Shown piece after piece: positions 45,866-54,448 of a stretch of 64,000 nt of DNA. Made by a program: the position numbers and the translations under genes. Position 1 is the first letter of the stretch. Each line of letters opens with the position of its first letter. Below the pieces are notes generated by a model. That model was not told where the DNA came from and did not search any database. It saw nothing but the letters and a program-made list of their open reading frames with translations. Origin of the DNA: Rosenbergiella gaditana (lineage in GTDB: Bacteria > Pseudomonadota > Gammaproteobacteria > Enterobacterales > Enterobacteriaceae); assembly GCF_018494065.1 (NCBI RefSeq), contig NZ_JABBFR010000017.1:1-64000 (forward strand). Reading direction: 5' to 3'.

Positions 45866-46354
45866 ATGTCTGTATTAACCCAGGGGACACAGCTTTTAGT
45901 TCTCAGCGCTGGCGTGATCACAGAAATTGAATGTATTACTGGTTTTACTCCCGGTGGGAACCCAGCAGACCAAATTGAAGACACTTGCTTATCTGTGCGT
46001 GACTCTCGAACTTACAAAAAAGGTTTGAAAACACCCGGCCAAGCTACAGTAACGCTGAATGCTGATCCTAAAAATAAAAGCCACATTATGTTGAGTCAAC
46101 TGGCTGAGGCCGATGACGATACGCCATTAACATGGATTGTGGCATGGGCAGACGGCACATCGCTGCCAACGGTTGCCGCGGCAGATGCCAATAACGCCAT
46201 TGGCGGGATTGTCTACCCGACTGATCGTACATTTTATGTTTTCCAAGGTTACCCGGCAGATTTCCCCTTCGATTTCCAGGCGAACGCTGTAGTAACAACC
46301 TCTGCAAGTATCCAGCGCACTGGTAAAGGTTCTTGGCTCACTAAATCAGCTTAA
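45866..46354 (+). CDS. Major tail tube protein
   Basis: A 162-residue protein starting MSVLTQGTQLLVL, with beta-rich content and the usual patterns of the lambda gpV-like tube protein (CITGFTPGGNPADQIEDTCL, then QATVTLNADPKNKSH). The ATG at 45866 has GGAG upstream and is chosen over an earlier in-frame start overlapping the previous gene. It is followed by the tail chaperones, as in other siphophages. Confidence 0.85.
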   Translation: MSVLTQGTQLLVLSAGVITEIECITGFTPGGNPADQIEDTCLSVRDSRTYKKGLKTPGQATVTLNADPKNKSHIMLSQLAEADDDTPLTWIVAWADGTSLPTVAAADANNAIGGIVYPTDRTFYVFQGYPADFPFDFQANAVVTTSASIQRTGKGSWLTKSA

Positions 46355-46359
46355 TAAAG

Positions 46360-46376
46360 GCCCGAGCGATCGGGCT
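46360..46376 (+). terminator. Hairpin after the tail tube gene
   Basis: GCCCGA and TCGGGC pair tightly just after the tail tube stop. There is no T-run, so a partial attenuator or stabilising stem is more likely than a full terminator. Confidence 0.45.
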
Positions 46377-46388
46377 TAGGATAAATTC

Positions 46389-46739
46389 ATGAAACTGACT
46401 CTTGATAGCTTAAAAGAAACAGGGGCGTTCACCGGCCGCCCGGTAGAGAAAGAAATTACTTGGAAGCAGGGTGAGAACGACATTGTAGCAACCGTCTATA
46501 TCCGTCCTCTTGGTTACCACTCAGCTAAATCAGATATTCTGTCCAGTAATGGCAAAGTGGATAATGTGGCTGGCCGTATTGCGGCCTCGATTTGTGATGA
46601 AAAAGGCCATCCAGTTTTTACTGCTGAAGATATTACCGGTGAAGCTGACCCAGAGCGCGGCGCTCTCGATGGTAATTTAACAGTGGCTTTGCTGATCGCG
46701 ATTAGTCAGGTCAACGATCTGGGAAAGACAAAGAGCTAA
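46389..46739 (+). CDS. Tail assembly chaperone (gpG-like)
   Basis: A 116-residue acidic protein that acts as the short tail chaperone. Near its end the codons CTG GGA AAG contain the slippery heptamer GGGAAAG (46721-46727). Most ribosomes stop at 46739 and give this form; a minority shift −1 to make the longer G-T form. Confidence 0.88.
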   Translation: MKLTLDSLKETGAFTGRPVEKEITWKQGENDIVATVYIRPLGYHSAKSDILSSNGKVDNVAGRIAASICDEKGHPVFTAEDITGEADPERGALDGNLTVALLIAISQVNDLGKTKS

Positions 46740-47047
46740 CTGCAGAAGACGAAATATGGTGTGAGTTCGTCATGAACGGCATTGGGGGCCGCACCATTGC
46801 AGAAGCTCAGGAACGAATGTCGGTTACCGAATACCAGACCTGGCTATTGTACCGCCAGAAGTATGGTGGGCTTAATCCAGTGATGCGTACCGAATGGGGG
46901 GCTGCGTTGGTGTCTTCGGTTATTGCAAATATCTACCGAGATAAAAAGGCCCCCGCATTTTCCTTAACTGACTTTGCCCCTCATATTGGCGGCGATAAGG
47001 GAACGGAAGAAATATCACTAGGGGATGCTAAGCGAAACTGGGACTAG
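46389..47047 (+). CDS. Tail assembly chaperone G-T fusion (−1 frameshift)
   Basis: After a −1 slip at GGGAAAG (46721-46727, read as G GGA AAG) translation goes on as DKELTAEDEIWCEF and into the frame whose internal ATG is at 46772 (GIGGRTIAEAQERMSVTEYQTWL). The fusion is about 219 residues. The heptamer is the one used for the lambda G/GT proteins, and the two frames join without a stop. The 91-residue piece from 46772 has no independent ribosome-binding site, so it is read mainly as part of this fusion. Confidence 0.85.
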
Positions 47048-47106
47048 CTTTCTTTAGGATACTTTTGCAGATACGATTAACCAAGTTGAATAACGAGGTT
47101 ATTGTG

Positions 47107-47487
47107 ATGAAAAAGATATTTACCGTTTTATTTGTGACACTGATTGCGTCTGGGTGTAAGCCTCTAGATAACCAATTAAAAAGGCAGGGACAGAATGCTG
47201 TAGAGGCATCTTTAAAAGATCCAAGTAGCGCAGAATTCCGTAATGTTAAGTTCGTACTTAAAAGTGAAGCACACCTCCAGAAAGAGGGGTTTGTCTGTGG
47301 CGAGGTAAATGGAAAAAATGGATTTGGTGCCTACGATGGTTATCAGAAATTTGCCATTTTAGTTAGAGCTAAAACGCTTTATTACATACCATTCTTTGGC
47401 ATACAACACGAAGAATTATCCCCACTATTTGTGAACTCACTAGACCCAGAAAGTCTAAGTGATATAGAGCAAATATGTAAATTTTAA
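47107..47487 (+). CDS. Moron lipoprotein
   Basis: A 126-residue protein with a type II signal peptide: MKKIFTVLFVTLIASGCKP, lipidated Cys near residue 17. The mature part contains DPSSAEFRNVKFV, common in small phage and host lipoproteins. It lies between tail chaperone and tape measure genes with its own ribosome-binding site and terminator, and is more AT-rich than its neighbours. Such inserted lipoproteins often affect superinfection or envelope properties. No specific target is visible. Confidence 0.75.
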   Translation: MKKIFTVLFVTLIASGCKPLDNQLKRQGQNAVEASLKDPSSAEFRNVKFVLKSEAHLQKEGFVCGEVNGKNGFGAYDGYQKFAILVRAKTLYYIPFFGIQHEELSPLFVNSLDPESLSDIEQICKF

Positions 47488-47510
47488 CCCGCCTTGAGCG
47501 GGTTTTTTTT
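47487..47510 (+). terminator. Terminator after the moron lipoprotein
   Basis: ACCCGC pairs with GCGGGT around a short loop, followed by eight T's. Confidence 0.88.
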
Positions 47511-47521
47511 GGAGTAAACCG

Positions 47522-49981
47522 ATGGCTGGCAAATCATTAGGAACACTGACAATAGATCTCATTGCTGAGGTTGGTGGATTTGTCAGAGGAATGGATAAAG
47601 CTGAAAGAGCATCTGATGCCTGGCAAAAGAAAATTTCTAAAGATGCCGCTATCGTAGGAACAGCCATTGGCGCGGCGGTGTCAGCAGTCGCTGCCGGAAC
47701 GATCTCACTTATAAAGTCAACATCCGATCATGTTACTGAAACAGACCGCTGGGCTAAATCGCTTGGCGTATCAACATCAGCCCTCATGCAGTGGCAGTAC
47801 GCAGCAGAGAAGGCGGGATTATCTGGCGATAACATCGCCGATATATTCAAGGATCTTAACGATAAAATTGGCGATGCAGTTTTAAATAAATCAGGCGAAG
47901 CAGCTCAGGCCTTAGACACTCTTGGTTTATCAGCAAAGAAGCTACAAAATATCGGCCCAGATAAGGCACTGCTAGCAATAGCGAAAGCAATGGACGGCAT
48001 GAATGTAGCAGAAAAAACGAACATCTACGAAAGTTTAGGGAATGATTTAACTAAACTGATGCCGTTACTTAATGATGGAGCAAAAGGACTTGATGATCTT
48101 AAGACTAAAGCAACAGACTTGGGTATAGCCCCTGATGATGCAGATATTGAAAAGCTTGTGGCAGTTAATAAAGTTTTTCAGGATTGGGGGGATAGCATTG
48201 ATGGATTTAAAAATAGATTCGTTGTTGCATTAAGCCAAATTGATTTATCTCCAATAAATGAATCGCTTAATAATATTGAGAGTGTTCTAACAAACCCTGC
48301 CACGTTACAAGGAATGTCAAATCTGGTTAGCGGGGCTTTGGATTTAGCTAATTTTGTCTCAAAGGTTGCGGCGGGACTAGGAAACATAGCTCAACTCACA
48401 GGTCAAAGAACAGCAGCTCTATCTGGGAAAATTAATGAGTCAGATAAAGGCCAAGTCTCGCAAAGGATTGAGTTTCTTGATGCAACGGGAAGCGGTGACT
48501 CTGACGAAGCAAATAGGTTAAAAAATAGATTAAATTTCCTAAATGCTTTACCTGGTAAGATTAAAGACGCTAATCAGGCAGCTCATGCGGCCAAGGGCCT
48601 ACAGAGTATGCTAAAGGATATGGGGATTAATGATGATAACCCATATTCGCTGAAAAAAGGCGATACCAACGGTAAACCACCAAAACCACCAAAGCCTAAG
48701 GTTGACCACGCAGCACTAAAGTTAGACAACTCATTCGCCAGTACTGAACAAGCCTATCTCAAACAGATAGCGCTTATCGACACCACTGGGAAAAAATCAG
48801 CAGTAGTAACCGAGCAGCAAAAATTAGCTTTTGATTTATCAACCGGGAAGCTAGCTGGGCTTAATGACCTTCAGCAAAAGCGGCTACAGTCATTAGCGGC
48901 AGAGGTTGATCGTCTTAATGCTGTCAAAAAAGCCAACGAGGATAATGCTAAGGTTGCTGCCTATGTAGCAACGCTCAATGAAAGCAACGCCAATAATAAG
49001 CAGGGGCTTGATGCTGACTTTATTGGTGCCGGAATGGGTGATAAAACACGTGATCGCCTTAAGCAATTAGCCTCAATTCGCCAGGACTTCACCAATCAGC
49101 AATTTGAGCTAAATAAGCAATACAGTGAGGACGGAAATAAAGATGCCTACGATAAAGAGTCTGCTGCGCTTAAAAGTGCTCTTGAGCAGAGACTTCAAGA
49201 TCAGCAAGACTATTACGACAACATCGATAAGTTAAGTGATAATTGGCAGGATGGCGTAACGGATGGGTTAAAGAATTTTGTTGATGAAAATTCTAACTAT
49301 ATGCAGATGGCTACCAACGCTACTAGCGATATTCTGAACGGACTCTCCTCAAGCATTACTGATAATTTCACAAGCATTCTTAATGGAACTGAGTCATTTA
49401 AAAAAGGAATGTCCAGTTTAATTAGTGAGCTTGGGCAAAATGTTATTCATACGCTTATTCAAATGGCAACTCAGGCGCTAATCACCAAAGCAATAATGGG
49501 GATTGGTGGTTCATTGTTTGGTGGTGGCGCTGCCGCTGGTTACTCTGGAACAGCTGTTAGTAGTATTGGCAGCTCTCTTGATTTAGGTGTAAATCTTCCC
49601 GGTTTCTCTGATGGGGGATTTACTGGATCAATGGATCCTAGTCAGGTGGCTGGTATTGTTCACGGTAAAGAGTTCGTTTTTGACGCGGCTAGCACGAGTA
49701 GGATCGGTGTTGGAACGCTTGAAGCTATGCGCAGTGGCAGAGTCTCTAATTCTTTAAATCGTGTAGCCTCAGAGTCTAGGCCATCATCAACTTTTTCTCC
49801 TAACATGACTTTTCATGTTAATGGCAATCCTTCGGATGCTCAAATAGCGATGATGAAGAAAGCTGCTTCCGATGGCGCGAGGCAAGGCTACCAGATGTCA
49901 GTTAACTCAATCGCCACTCAATCGGGAAGTTTACATAAAGCGATGATGGCTAAAACTAATGCGGGGGTTAAAAAGACATAA
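47522..49981 (+). CDS. Tail tape measure protein
   Basis: An 819-residue protein that sets tail length and helps DNA pass the membrane. The start MAGKSLGTLTIDLIAEVGGFVRGMDKAERASDAW is the usual tape measure opening. A hydrophobic segment (GTAIGAAVSAVAAGTISL) lies near residue 50 and another near residue 660 (NVIHTLIQMATQALITKAIMG). The middle is helical and Gln/Lys-rich. At this length the tail should be on the order of 120 nm by the usual rule (inference). Confidence 0.9.
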   Translation: MAGKSLGTLTIDLIAEVGGFVRGMDKAERASDAWQKKISKDAAIVGTAIGAAVSAVAAGTISLIKSTSDHVTETDRWAKSLGVSTSALMQWQYAAEKAGLSGDNIADIFKDLNDKIGDAVLNKSGEAAQALDTLGLSAKKLQNIGPDKALLAIAKAMDGMNVAEKTNIYESLGNDLTKLMPLLNDGAKGLDDLKTKATDLGIAPDDADIEKLVAVNKVFQDWGDSIDGFKNRFVVALSQIDLSPINESLNNIESVLTNPATLQGMSNLVSGALDLANFVSKVAAGLGNIAQLTGQRTAALSGKINESDKGQVSQRIEFLDATGSGDSDEANRLKNRLNFLNALPGKIKDANQAAHAAKGLQSMLKDMGINDDNPYSLKKGDTNGKPPKPPKPKVDHAALKLDNSFASTEQAYLKQIALIDTTGKKSAVVTEQQKLAFDLSTGKLAGLNDLQQKRLQSLAAEVDRLNAVKKANEDNAKVAAYVATLNESNANNKQGLDADFIGAGMGDKTRDRLKQLASIRQDFTNQQFELNKQYSEDGNKDAYDKESAALKSALEQRLQDQQDYYDNIDKLSDNWQDGVTDGLKNFVDENSNYMQMATNATSDILNGLSSSITDNFTSILNGTESFKKGMSSLISELGQNVIHTLIQMATQALITKAIMGIGGSLFGGGAAAGYSGTAVSSIGSSLDLGVNLPGFSDGGFTGSMDPSQVAGIVHGKEFVFDAASTSRIGVGTLEAMRSGRVSNSLNRVASESRPSSTFSPNMTFHVNGNPSDAQIAMMKKAASDGARQGYQMSVNSIATQSGSLHKAMMAKTNAGVKKT

Positions 49982-50451
49982 TGGCTATCACCAGCAATGT
50001 TTATTACCCGACTAAATACCTACCTTGCCCGTTAAAAGATAGTTTTGGGCTTAAGCCAGTCTCACCTTTACGAAGAACAGACTTAACCTCTGGTCGAGCT
50101 AGGCAACGCAGGAAGTACACATCAACACCAACGGTTACCGATATCCAATGGATATTTGATGATAAGCAGTCGCAAGTATTTGAAGCTTGGTTCCGTGATG
50201 CGCTGAAAGACGGTGCGATTTGGTTCAATATGCCATTGCTCACACCTATTGGTAATAAAAACTATCTGTGCCGTTTTACCGATATCTACGAAGGTCCCAC
50301 GCCCGAAGGAGGCATTTATTGGCGCTATTCAGCCAATATCGAGCTATGGGAAAGACCTTTGCCGCCTGTCGATTGGGGTAATTACCCAGAGTTACTTATC
50401 GGTTCGGATATCATCGATATCGCTATTAACAGGGAGTGGCCACAAGCATGA
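49981..50451 (+). CDS. Minor tail protein, distal
   Basis: A 156-residue protein after the tape measure. The block DIQWIFDDKQSQVFEAWF and FTDIYEGPTPEGGIYWRYSANIELWER resemble the minor tail proteins that build the distal tail beneath the tip. It overlaps the tape measure stop by one base and the next gene by four. Confidence 0.7.
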   Translation: MAITSNVYYPTKYLPCPLKDSFGLKPVSPLRRTDLTSGRARQRRKYTSTPTVTDIQWIFDDKQSQVFEAWFRDALKDGAIWFNMPLLTPIGNKNYLCRFTDIYEGPTPEGGIYWRYSANIELWERPLPPVDWGNYPELLIGSDIIDIAINREWPQA

Positions 50452-50930
50452 CAGTGTTAAATCGCCTTTACGCTTCTTCTGGTCCGGAGGTTATCATCAA
50501 CACACTGCAGATTAATGTTGGTGATAATGTGTTCCTGCTTTGCCAAGGGTATGACGATATTACCGCGACCACGGAAGCGGGCGAAAAGGTAACCTTTATA
50601 GCCTGCCCCATGGATATAGCACTACCTAAGCGTAACACTGATGGTACTCAAGATCTTAAGTTTGCGCTGAGTAATGTTGACGGATTAGTGTCGACGGCTA
50701 TTCGTAAGGCCGTAAACACAAAAATGAGGGCTACAGTGACCTATCGGCAGTACATCTCAACTGATTTGAGCAGTCCCTCGTCAGTGCCTTATACCATGGC
50801 GATTAAGTCAGGGCAGTGGACATCACTACAAGCACAAATCACCGCAGGTTACATGAACTGGCTCGATAGTGCGTGGCCACGTAACCGATATAACCTCGTT
50901 AATCATCCCGGACTACGTCACCTGCAATAA
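50448..50930 (+). CDS. DUF1833 tail protein
   Basis: A 160-residue protein with the DUF1833 pattern: LNRLYASSGPEVIINTLQI, DLKFALSNVDGLVSTAIRKAV and TVTYRQYISTDLSSPSSVPY. The family lies in the tail-tip region of siphophages. ATGA coupling with the upstream gene. Confidence 0.83.
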   Translation: MTVLNRLYASSGPEVIINTLQINVGDNVFLLCQGYDDITATTEAGEKVTFIACPMDIALPKRNTDGTQDLKFALSNVDGLVSTAIRKAVNTKMRATVTYRQYISTDLSSPSSVPYTMAIKSGQWTSLQAQITAGYMNWLDSAWPRNRYNLVNHPGLRHLQ

Positions 50931-50939
50931 GGATAATTC

Positions 50940-51320
50940 ATGTTTACTCCTGATAAATACCTCTCGGCTAAATGGCTGAAGGGCGGTCGCGTATTCCCTG
51001 AAATTGACTGCTTTGGCTTAATTAATGAAATTCGCAGCGACCTATCACTTCCTAAATGGCCTGAGTTCGCGGGCATAACCAAAGACGATAATGGTCTGGA
51101 TAGTGAAGCGAAAAAATTCATGACGACATTAACGCGTTGTGAGCCGGAAGTCGGGGCTGGGGTTGCGTGCTTTACAGGTAGGCTGGTAACCCACGTCGGT
51201 ATTGTTGTATTAATCGATGGTGAGCTGAGTATTGCCGAGTGTAATCCGAAGCGTAATGTCACTTTTATGCCGTTGTCTCGTTTAAAAGGTCTTTACCATC
51301 GCGTGGAGTATTGGAAATGA
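50940..51320 (+). CDS. NlpC/P60-like tail assembly protein
   Basis: A 126-residue protein with the NlpC/P60-type core: EIDCFGLINEIR carries the likely nucleophile Cys and THVGIVVLI the catalytic His. It resembles the C-terminal part of lambda gpK and would cut peptidoglycan locally during DNA entry. It overlaps the TipJ gene by four bases. Confidence 0.85.
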   Translation: MFTPDKYLSAKWLKGGRVFPEIDCFGLINEIRSDLSLPKWPEFAGITKDDNGLDSEAKKFMTTLTRCEPEVGAGVACFTGRLVTHVGIVVLIDGELSIAECNPKRNVTFMPLSRLKGLYHRVEYWK

Positions 51321-54300
51321 CGATTCGTATTTATCCGTCACGCTTGCCCGGTGAGCCGATTGAGACTCATCAGCATTCAAACTGTACGATAGATAAATGG
51401 CTGACTCAAAATGTCACAGGGTTTAGTGAACGTGATGAGCATCCAATCGTTATTGAGGTGAACGGGCATCCAGTTCAGAGTGATAATTGGCCTGAATTCG
51501 AAATTACGCATGATGATAATGTCTGCGTCTACCCAAAGCCCTACGGTACCGGATTAGAAATCGCGGCATGGGTTGCAGTCGGTGTGGCGATCGCCTCCGC
51601 CGCTTACTCGATTTACATGATGTCGCAGATGAATACCATGGGGGGCAGTTCAGCAAATGGTGACCAGTTAGATCTAAATCCTGCCAAGGCGAACACGGCT
51701 AAACTTGGCGACCCGATACGGGAAATATTCGGTAAATACCGAGTTTACCCTGATTATCTTGTGCAGCCGGTTAGTCGCTTTGATAGCAACGATAGGCAAA
51801 TATACCGCACCCAAATGTTTCTAAGCCTTGGGGTTGGAAACCTGCAAATCAGTCAGAGCGATATCAAAATCGGTAATACGCCGATAGCGAGTTTCGGTGA
51901 TGATATCTCTGTAAAGATATATCCTCCTGGTGCTGATATTAGTGGCGAGGTGAGGGCTGATAACTGGTACAACTCTACAGAGGTAGGTAATACCACATCG
52001 GGTACCTCTGGCCTTGATTTAGCCTCTACGGGGCCGAGCAGTGTCAGCATAAATTCTGACGCTGTTGTCGTGTCGGGCAACACCATCACATTGGTCGGTG
52101 AAACCTCAGATGACGATGACGACACCAATGATGACAGCAGTGTGCCAGATAGCTGGAAGGTAGGCGCAGACATTATTATTGAAGCACCTGATACTTATAC
52201 GGCAGCGAGTGAGGGCGGTCATTCTGTGATTTATGGGGACTTCAACGAGTTAGCGCCATACGTTAACTTCCCTGTGACAGCGGTGTGGAATGATTACTCG
52301 TATGACCTTTATGTTGCTTCATACAATAAAGGCTCTGCGGCCGTGCCGGGTGAGGGCGGCAATGCGGCTAGCATTACTGGTAACTCAGCGCCGACCACCT
52401 ATGACTTTAGCTCACAAGCAGTCTCTTTCACGCTTACTTGGGCGGAGGCTAGTTATGTCATTAGCCTCACGGCTAACTATGTAACGATGCAGGGACTGAC
52501 CGACGAAATTACCGACCAATTGACCGGTTCGGGTTTAATTGCTTCAGGCGACAATACACTGCTCGCGATTAGAGAGAAAAGCAGCCCTTATAGCGGCAAT
52601 AATATTGGGTACACTGTCTTGCCCGCATCACTGTTTGGTAATTCACCCGTTATCGTTAACGGTGTTGCTTCATCAGGCGGCACACCAGAAGTATTACCAT
52701 CAATCACCCTAGCTTACGATCGTAACCTAAGCACACCATTTAACGGTGTGCCAACGGGAAGCATTCGCGCATCAATCGGAGCTAGGGGTAATAAATATCG
52801 CATCACTGCGATTGATGGTCTGACCATTACTGTTGAGCGGCTAGTCGAAAACAGTGATGCCATTTCCTTAGTCGTAGATGCCAATTGGCCCGGTTTCACT
52901 GAGCGCACACTACTTGATTCAAGCGTGACCGGAGACAACGACGATTATAACTGGATGGGGCCTTTTCTTTGCTGTCCAGACGGTGAGACCACGTCAACAG
53001 TCGAGATGAACTTTGTCTTTCCTAATGGCTTGGCCAGTATAAGTAAAAAAGGACACATAAAAAGCAACTCAGTTGACATTGCTATTCAGTATCGCATCAC
53101 TGGTGGTAGCTGGACTGAAATTACTAAGCGGTATAGCTCAAGTACGATTAACGAGATTGGCTTTACGGAGGTTTTCACACTTCCCACTAAAGGTCAGCAC
53201 GAGTTTCGTGTTCGGCGTATCAGCGAGGTGGCAGGTGGTTCCGATCGCGATTCGATTATGTGGCAAGCCATGCGAGCCAAGTTAACCGCACGTCCTAATA
53301 GCTATGCAGACATTACCACTATGGCAGTGACCGTTCGCACCGGCACCCGGCTAGCAGCGCAATCTGACCGACGGGTAAACGTAGTTGCTACACGCCTTTA
53401 TGACGGTTACCCATCTAGAAGCATCAGCGGGGCGCTTAACCATTTACTCTCCACGACAGATGCGCAGATTGATACCGCTGCAATCAATGCACTGGAGGCC
53501 AATTGCTGGACTCCTCGTAAAGAGTCCTTCGATTACTCGACTAATAGTGACAGCACCTCTATGCTCGATATCTTGCAAAAGATTGCGACTGCGGGGATGG
53601 GGTACTTTCATCTTAGTGATGGGCTAGCAACGGTCGGGCGTGAAGGTGTAAAGAACTGGAGCGGCGTTATCACACCTCAGGAAACTACCGAGGAGCTGAC
53701 TACCGCATTCAAGGCATCTACATCGGATGATTATGACGGCGTTGATGTGACCTATATCAGCTCATTAACATGGGCTGAGGAAACGGTGCAGTGCCGTACT
53801 TCGGATAATCCAACTCCGAATAAAGTTGAGAGCTATAAGCTTGATGGCGTAGTGACTGCGGACAGAGCTTATCGTATTGGGATGCGCCGCTTGATGAAAT
53901 ACATCTATCAGCGTTGCACCTATTCAACCTCCACTGAACTCGACGCGCTGTGTTATCGCTACGGTGACAGGGTGGTAATGACCGATGATATCCCCGGTAG
54001 TAATACGATTAGTTGTTTAGTGGTCGGTATGCAATATACCGATTCACTAGTGACGATTGAGACATCGGAGCGCCTTGACTGGACATTCTCTAATCCGCGA
54101 GTGTTATTTCGGTTACAAGATGGCAGTGCGGTAGGGCTACTCACACCAACTCGAGTAGATGACTTCACCTTTACGGTACCGAATAGCACTGACTTATCAC
54201 CCGAATTATGGGAAATGGATTCAGGATCAATCGAACCGCCACGGGTGATGTTCTGTAGCTCAGAAAACGCAGGATACGACACGTTAATCTCTGAAATATC

Positions 54301-54397
54301 ACCAGACGCTGATGGAACGTGCCAAGTCACCGCACTGAGCTACGACCCTAAATTCTACCAACACGATGACGATACCTATCCTGGTAACGTCAGCTAA
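51317..54397 (+). CDS. Tip attachment / host specificity protein (TipJ-like)
   Basis: A 1026-residue central tail-tip protein from an ATG overlapping the previous stop (ATGA). The first 90 residues are lambda gpI-like (IRIYPSRLPGEPIETHQHSNCTIDKWL), followed by a hydrophobic segment (AAWVAVGVAIASAAYSIYMM, near residue 75) and the J-like core (ANTAKLGDPIREIFGKYRVYPDYLVQP). An Asp-rich insertion (DDDDDTNDDSS) lies near residue 265. It lacks the long fibre-like end of lambda J, which fits the separate tailspike gene. Confidence 0.9.
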   Translation: MTIRIYPSRLPGEPIETHQHSNCTIDKWLTQNVTGFSERDEHPIVIEVNGHPVQSDNWPEFEITHDDNVCVYPKPYGTGLEIAAWVAVGVAIASAAYSIYMMSQMNTMGGSSANGDQLDLNPAKANTAKLGDPIREIFGKYRVYPDYLVQPVSRFDSNDRQIYRTQMFLSLGVGNLQISQSDIKIGNTPIASFGDDISVKIYPPGADISGEVRADNWYNSTEVGNTTSGTSGLDLASTGPSSVSINSDAVVVSGNTITLVGETSDDDDDTNDDSSVPDSWKVGADIIIEAPDTYTAASEGGHSVIYGDFNELAPYVNFPVTAVWNDYSYDLYVASYNKGSAAVPGEGGNAASITGNSAPTTYDFSSQAVSFTLTWAEASYVISLTANYVTMQGLTDEITDQLTGSGLIASGDNTLLAIREKSSPYSGNNIGYTVLPASLFGNSPVIVNGVASSGGTPEVLPSITLAYDRNLSTPFNGVPTGSIRASIGARGNKYRITAIDGLTITVERLVENSDAISLVVDANWPGFTERTLLDSSVTGDNDDYNWMGPFLCCPDGETTSTVEMNFVFPNGLASISKKGHIKSNSVDIAIQYRITGGSWTEITKRYSSSTINEIGFTEVFTLPTKGQHEFRVRRISEVAGGSDRDSIMWQAMRAKLTARPNSYADITTMAVTVRTGTRLAAQSDRRVNVVATRLYDGYPSRSISGALNHLLSTTDAQIDTAAINALEANCWTPRKESFDYSTNSDSTSMLDILQKIATAGMGYFHLSDGLATVGREGVKNWSGVITPQETTEELTTAFKASTSDDYDGVDVTYISSLTWAEETVQCRTSDNPTPNKVESYKLDGVVTADRAYRIGMRRLMKYIYQRCTYSTSTELDALCYRYGDRVVMTDDIPGSNTISCLVVGMQYTDSLVTIETSERLDWTFSNPRVLFRLQDGSAVGLLTPTRVDDFTFTVPNSTDLSPELWEMDSGSIEPPRVMFCSSENAGYDTLISEISPDADGTCQVTALSYDPKFYQHDDDTYPGNVS

Positions 54398-54408
54398 CAC
54401 ATTCAATC

Positions 54409-54430
54409 AACCCGCTTCGGCGGGTTTTTT
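54409..54430 (+). terminator. Terminator between TipJ and tailspike
   Basis: ACCCGC/GCGGGT with loop TTCG and six T's, matching the other short late terminators in the prophage. Confidence 0.85.
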
Positions 54431-54448
54431 CATAAATGAGGCCTATTG

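Noticed and set aside
46772-47047. Independent 91-residue gene for the second tail chaperone
   Set aside because: No ribosome-binding site before the ATG and a well-placed slippery heptamer upstream; it is best read as part of the frameshift fusion.
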